A DNA stretch of 64,000 bases from Phoebastria nigripes (taxonomy: Eukaryota > Chordata > Aves > Procellariiformes > Diomedeidae). A program made the position numbers and the translations under genes. Within the stretch, counting starts at the first letter, position 1, and every line of letters starts with the position of its first letter. The notes under the pieces are model-generated. The model had not been told where the DNA came from. It made no database searches and saw only the letters and a list, made by a program, of their open reading frames with translations. Shown here one piece after another: positions 59,330 to 64,000 of this stretch. The stretch is taken from contig JAYKAV010000478.1 in NCBI GenBank assembly GCA_035582835.1, positions 372,001 to 436,000 on the forward strand, written 5' to 3'.

Positions 59330-59519
59330 ATCGCAATGGCAACACTGATTTTATTTTTTAAAATCCTTCGTTCTAAATAAATCTTGCTTGCAAAACCCAG
59401 CCCTGTTGGAGTAAACACCGTATCTCTAATGATTTTATAAAGATACTCCATTTCCACACACTGCGGTTCGACATTAGCCATACGCTCTGTGTCACTCGGT
59501 GTCCTTTGGTACTGTGGAG
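59330..59519 (-). other. Candidate minus-strand terminal exon (possible CAPRIN1 3' end)
   Basis: On the minus strand a T-rich tract and CCTCTCCACAG acceptor are followed by about 170 nt ending in AATAAA (plus 59350-59355). CAPRIN1 is the gene expected upstream of NAT10 in this orientation. The open frame (PSDTERMANVEPQCVEMEYL...) matches nothing I recognise and is probably UTR. Identity rests on synteny alone. Confidence 0.35.
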
Positions 59520-60694
59520 AGGGGAAAAAAAAAATGGGTATTTGGATACAGAGCAGTCCCATGGAAACAAGACTGCAGAACGCAAAGAGAGCACATATAC
59601 AGAAAAACAACAAATCTTTAGGATGCGTTATTATCTGATACTAAATTATGAAATCCCAAGAAGTGTTGGTAACCTTGCTTCTCAATGAAACTAGGTAGCT
59701 TATAACATTTAGGCTCCACTGTTTAATAAAACCACAGCTGTTTGAAAGTTTTCTATACAAAATGCCAAGTTGCACAACCGTGGAGCTGCAACAGGAAAAC
59801 AATTTATCAGTCTGACTTGGTTTAAATTCTAGTCAAGAGTTTTCAGAAACACTACATTTATTCTCAAACTGACAGCAAAACTATTCCTAACAACCTAAAT
59901 TCTGTAACATTAACCTTTCAATACCAAAGTTGAGCCAAGCTATTTGCATAGATATATTTATTCTTAGCTTTTAATACTGCCAAAAAAAAAAAAAAATTTG
60001 AACTTAAACATTTGAACAACGAAGTATTGAAAACCAGGTAACATTGTAGGAAAAACGTGTTTAATACCACTGGATGTATTTTGGGATAAATATTTTAAGT
60101 TTTAAAATATAGCAAAAATATGGTAAAACTATTGAATTAATAATCATAAAGGCTGTAGAAGAGTATTTTTTAAGGAGGTGAACCCAGGTAAACCCAGTTA
60201 CTGAGACAAAACCACCAATGCAACAAAAGTGTAGCAAGACAATTGCTTAAGGTATAGGTATGAAATATTTGCTTAAAAGGGAAGGACATAAAACATTTAA
60301 ATAGATTTATTTTTCAAGTGTTTACATAAGCCATGGACCAATTTGTTTTAAACGTTGAGTTAAAGAACTGCAAANACATATATACAGGTGTGTTTAAGGC
60401 CATCAGAAAATTTAAATCTGACAATTAACTAAAATGTAATTCTGAAGACTTATTTTATATGGTAGATGCATTACTAAAATTTATTCTAAAATTGAATAGC
60501 TTCAAAAAAGGAATTACATTTTCATTTAATAAAAGTCCAGCAGATAATTACTAAAATTTATCTCGATACCAAACTTTCCGGTGTACTCTTGATCCACTAC
60601 TGGGTATTTGAGCACATTTTATAGAAAGGAGAAATTGGCCACCATAGTTGGAACTGAGATAGTTACACCTACCTGATTATTTTATGAACATTAA

Positions 60695-60709
60695 NNNNNN
60701 NNNNNNNNN
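60695..60709. other. Assembly gap, 15 N
   Basis: Fifteen consecutive N, the only multi-base gap of this size in the window. Confidence 0.98.
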
Positions 60710-63700
60710 GAGCAGAACCTAGCTTTTAAAATTAATGGGTTAATAATTGCAGCAAGAGCTAACATAGATAAATTTAATTCAGAAGAAAATGTCAAGTTAG
60801 GCTGAAGTTTTCCTAATACAGTTCTCTTAAGCACCGCTCAAACTGGCTTTAGGATGTGGATTTTGGAAAACAGACTTCCTTCCCTCCATTAAGGCTAGAT
60901 CTACAGAGCCACAAATAATTTTAATTGCATTATATTCAAAAAACCTAAGAAGGTGATTAACAGAATAGCACCTCTTCCCTTAAATAAACCATTTAGAAAA
61001 TTCGTTTCTCATCAGAGACTGCCATACCACACCAAAAATTCAACAATGCCCAGTTTCTGAAACCCTGTAGAAATAAAGGTAGAAATCCAAGATGCTGCTT
61101 TGAAGTTTTCGCAGAAGTCTAGGAGGGTCAGGGGCTTGCTTTCACATAGAGGAAGAGACATTAAGTTTCTTTAACGGTCTACTACAGCGCAGATGTCTTC
61201 TTCCCTTTTAATGTTAGATGATTTGAATAAAACATCAAATCCTAAGCAGCCAGGTGCAGTGGTTCTCAAAAGCATGGAACCTTTCCTCTTGGAAAATGTA
61301 CTGACTGGGATGAAAAACATTTGAATGTAAAAGCAAGCAGTATTTGCAAACCGGGAAATTTGAAGGACCTTCCCCATCTCCCTCCCTCCGGAAAAACAAA
61401 TTGGCCAAACAGAAACACATTATAGTTTAAGCGATTAGCCTTCTTCATGACTATCAGGCATGCTGATGTTAAATAAGGGAATTTTCCCAAAGTTCATGTC
61501 AAAGCTCCTTCTGTTAAGTTCTGCCACTGACTATGACAGCCAAGATTAGTAGGAGACCAAACGCTCAGATGCTGATGTGGCGATGGAACAAAGTTTAACA
61601 AATTTTGTCATTTAGAGAAAAACAGAATTAGAAGGAAACTACACAATTTTGCAACGTTTGAGTTTCCAGTAAAGTTCTAGACAATAATCGTAACTATATT
61701 TAAGCCCAGATTTACATAAGGAAATAATCTTCTAAGTTCGAAAGGAATTGTTCGGGATCATTTCCTGCTTGCTCTCCAGATGAGGCACCGATTTTTTGGT
61801 CAATCAGTGGTGAAGAACACCTACCCACCCCATCTGTACAACTTGGTGCCAGCTCAAGCGATTAAAATCCTTTCTAGTCCCATCCATATTCAATGCAGAT
61901 GGAATACTGTAAAAACAGGTGCATATATTTGAAAGACTAAAATATGCAGTCTACTTCATATAGTTGCAAACCTCAACTCCAGCTATAAATTTCTATCTTC
62001 AAGCATCTGTTTCAATACTTCGCATACACTTTAATCGGGAACAGTTTTGCATGAGCAAGAGGGAGGATCTTTATTTTTCAAGATGTGACTGGCAGCCTCA
62101 TGAACAGGGCTGGTTCATGAACAGTGTTCTCATGTCCCTTTGTATCCACAGGAGACTTGGGATGGGAGAAAATGGAAGAATACAGCACAATTTTGTCCAC
62201 TAAGCCCAAACACCTCTATCTCTGATGTGCATTTATAATGAATGGTTCTTGCAAAGAAGAGGTAAGAAAAGTCAACTACTCAGCTTAGGCAATAAAAAAA
62301 NGAAGGAAGATCAAGATTTTTCTGACCAATTGGTTTTGTACCTTATTCTGCTGGACCACAAAGGTTTTGCCCTATTTGATTTGACACTTTTTCAGTATCA
62401 TTTATCATCTTTTCAATATTTATCTAGAGTTAAAGCCTTTTCAGTAACTTTTCTCTCTCCAAAGTAGTTACTCAAATGCCATTTGGGGGAAAGCTCGATC
62501 CATTCTCCAAAGACACGTATGAAGGTAACCTCTAATCCAACCAAAGAATCTGCCTGTCTAACAAATAAGGTCGGCAGGACATTTTGAGAAGACACATTTT
62601 TAAGGTCACAAAGTTCTTTGAGAGTTATAAAGTCCCAGCAGAACACATTAACTGGCTATTAACAAGAAGTCAACATCACTCTTCCAACTACTCTGAATTA
62701 TGTTATGCTTTAGAGATTGCTATACACAAAAGACAGTATCTTGGAAAGAAAATAGGGGTTAAGTGAAGTCTAAAACTCCCTCCCCAGCAAAATCTGAAAG
62801 TCATATTAGTGAACTGTTCTTAAAAAGACAGCCTGTATACAGGGAGAACATAGAAGTAAAATGTAGGACAACACTGACCTTAGGTATGAGACAATAGCTC
62901 ATGATTGCTGATTTAAATATTTAAGTTGTAGGATGTCTAGGAAGGATCCAAGTTTCCTGGACACAGTAACATTAGGTAGAAACACCTGGAAACTCGAGTG
63001 ATTTATAAATTATTTACTCAAGAATCCTTGTATTACAGCCAAGAGGAAGTAAGACACTGAAGCTGGAAGTTTGTTCTCAAACACATACCAGTGTACGTTA
63101 TCACAGCCTAGCAATATTAGATAATGAAGCCCCTGCCAAAATAAAAATCTGTATCTCTTCCTAGTAGCTGTATATCAAGAAGGCAGTCATAACTAGTCTG
63201 TTACGCTCCCAAAAGACCGATTCACAGAATAAAGTAAAACCACTGAAAGTGCAACTGATGTGTCTACATACAGGCTCAGAAGTAGCATTTTGTTACGCTC
63301 ACTCGCGCTTTCCAACCACAGGCATCAGGCCTGAGCTATCCTAAAGCAGCACCTAACTAGAATAAACGCAGCTCACCCCCTGGCATCCAGAAAGGGCTCT
63401 ACAACAGAACCAGCCCAGAACTGCCACTGTTTCGCCTCAGTATGATCACTTCTTATAATGGTCTTTGTTCAAAAANCGATCTTTTTCAAAAGACGTTATC
63501 TAGGAGTACTTGTGATCCGGATGCAACTCAGATCTAGAGCTAAGTTACAGAGTGAAGATGCTTAGAAGCTCCCCTGCACAGGCCAGAAAAACCAGTTAGT
63601 GGATCTATGTGCCATACTGTGACTCAAGCCAATTTTCCAGTATACTGTTTATTAGACACATGTAATCAGATTAGAGGAGTCAGTGCAAATTTCCAGATTA

Positions 63701-63875
63701 AACACATCTTACGTACTTGTTTGACGGTTGTTGTTATTATAACGCATCTCCCTCTATCAGCATACAGTAGAGCAGCTACTCTAAAGACCATTTTCATACA
63801 TGAAAAGGCTTACAAAGTTGTATCTCAATTAAGAGGCCTCTCTACTACCCAATGTTTTATTAATAAATTTAAGTT

Positions 63876-63980
63876 TAAAAAAAAAAAACAAAACAAACAC
63901 CACCACCCCCCCCCAAAAAAAAAAAAAAAAAAACCAAAACAAAACAACAAAACCCAAAAACAAACCACCAAACCCAAAAC
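63876..63980. repeat. A/C low-complexity block
   Basis: Runs of A12, C9 and A19 are interspersed with CACCACC and AAACCAAAAC units, ending in ACAAACCACCAAACCCAAAA. Almost no G or T for 100 nt. Confidence 0.9.
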
Positions 63981-64000
63981 CTTAAGTGGAATGTTCTGAT

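Larger units (their letters stand above)
59520..64000. other. AT-rich region, no coding exon recognised
   Basis: About 4.5 kb of AT-rich DNA with a 15-N gap (60695-60709) and single Ns. By synteny it may be 3' UTR or intron of a minus-strand gene (CAPRIN1), but I find no Arg/Gly-rich CAPRIN1-like codons. Nothing repetitive except the A-rich block at 63876-63980. Confidence 0.6.

Noticed and set aside
63607..63999. 130-codon plus-strand frame ending in Lys/Asn/Pro repeats
   Set aside because: The second half is translated A/C low-complexity sequence; there is no domain in the first half.

Overview
This is vertebrate nuclear DNA, most likely from a bird outside the galliform lineage. It has short coding exons with GT-AG introns, isolated N calls, one CpG island, a sparse repeat load, and a solo LTR that resembles the ERVL-type LTRs common in neoavian genomes. 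Lineage is inferred from gene content and the LTR, not proven.

Two protein-coding genes fill most of the window and converge. (1) ABTB2 (ankyrin repeat and BTB domain protein 2), plus strand, 1980-24702: the last 14 coding exons, about 609 codons, covering ankyrin repeats, the BTB domain and the C-terminus. Roughly the first 416 residues and the promoter lie left of the window. (2) NAT10 (RNA cytidine acetyltransferase), minus strand, 58547 down to 33457: complete, 28 coding exons, 1019 residues plus stop, open throughout and in phase. A CpG island at about 58200-58960 covers its first exon and presumed promoter. The 8.7 kb from 24703 to 33456 holds the two 3' UTRs and unassigned DNA.

Right of NAT10 (58960-64000) I see no coding exon I can name. 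In mammals CAPRIN1 lies upstream of NAT10 on the same strand, so a minus-strand 3' end is expected here. A candidate terminal exon with splice acceptor and poly(A) signal sits at about 59330-59519.

The only clear mobile element is a solo LTR (45319-46456) with a perfect 5-bp target duplication, inserted in NAT10 intron 15 antisense to the gene and carrying a degenerate ~41-52 bp internal tandem repeat. Smaller structures are a 12-bp hairpin in the same intron, a 33-nt alternating purine-pyrimidine tract upstream of NAT10, a 56-nt poly(T), several C/G runs, and a recurring A-rich ACAAACCACC-type motif. I found no CRISPR array, operon, RNA gene or new multi-gene system. ABTB2 and NAT10 have unrelated known jobs (ubiquitin-ligase adaptor; RNA acetylation), and their adjacency is conserved synteny.
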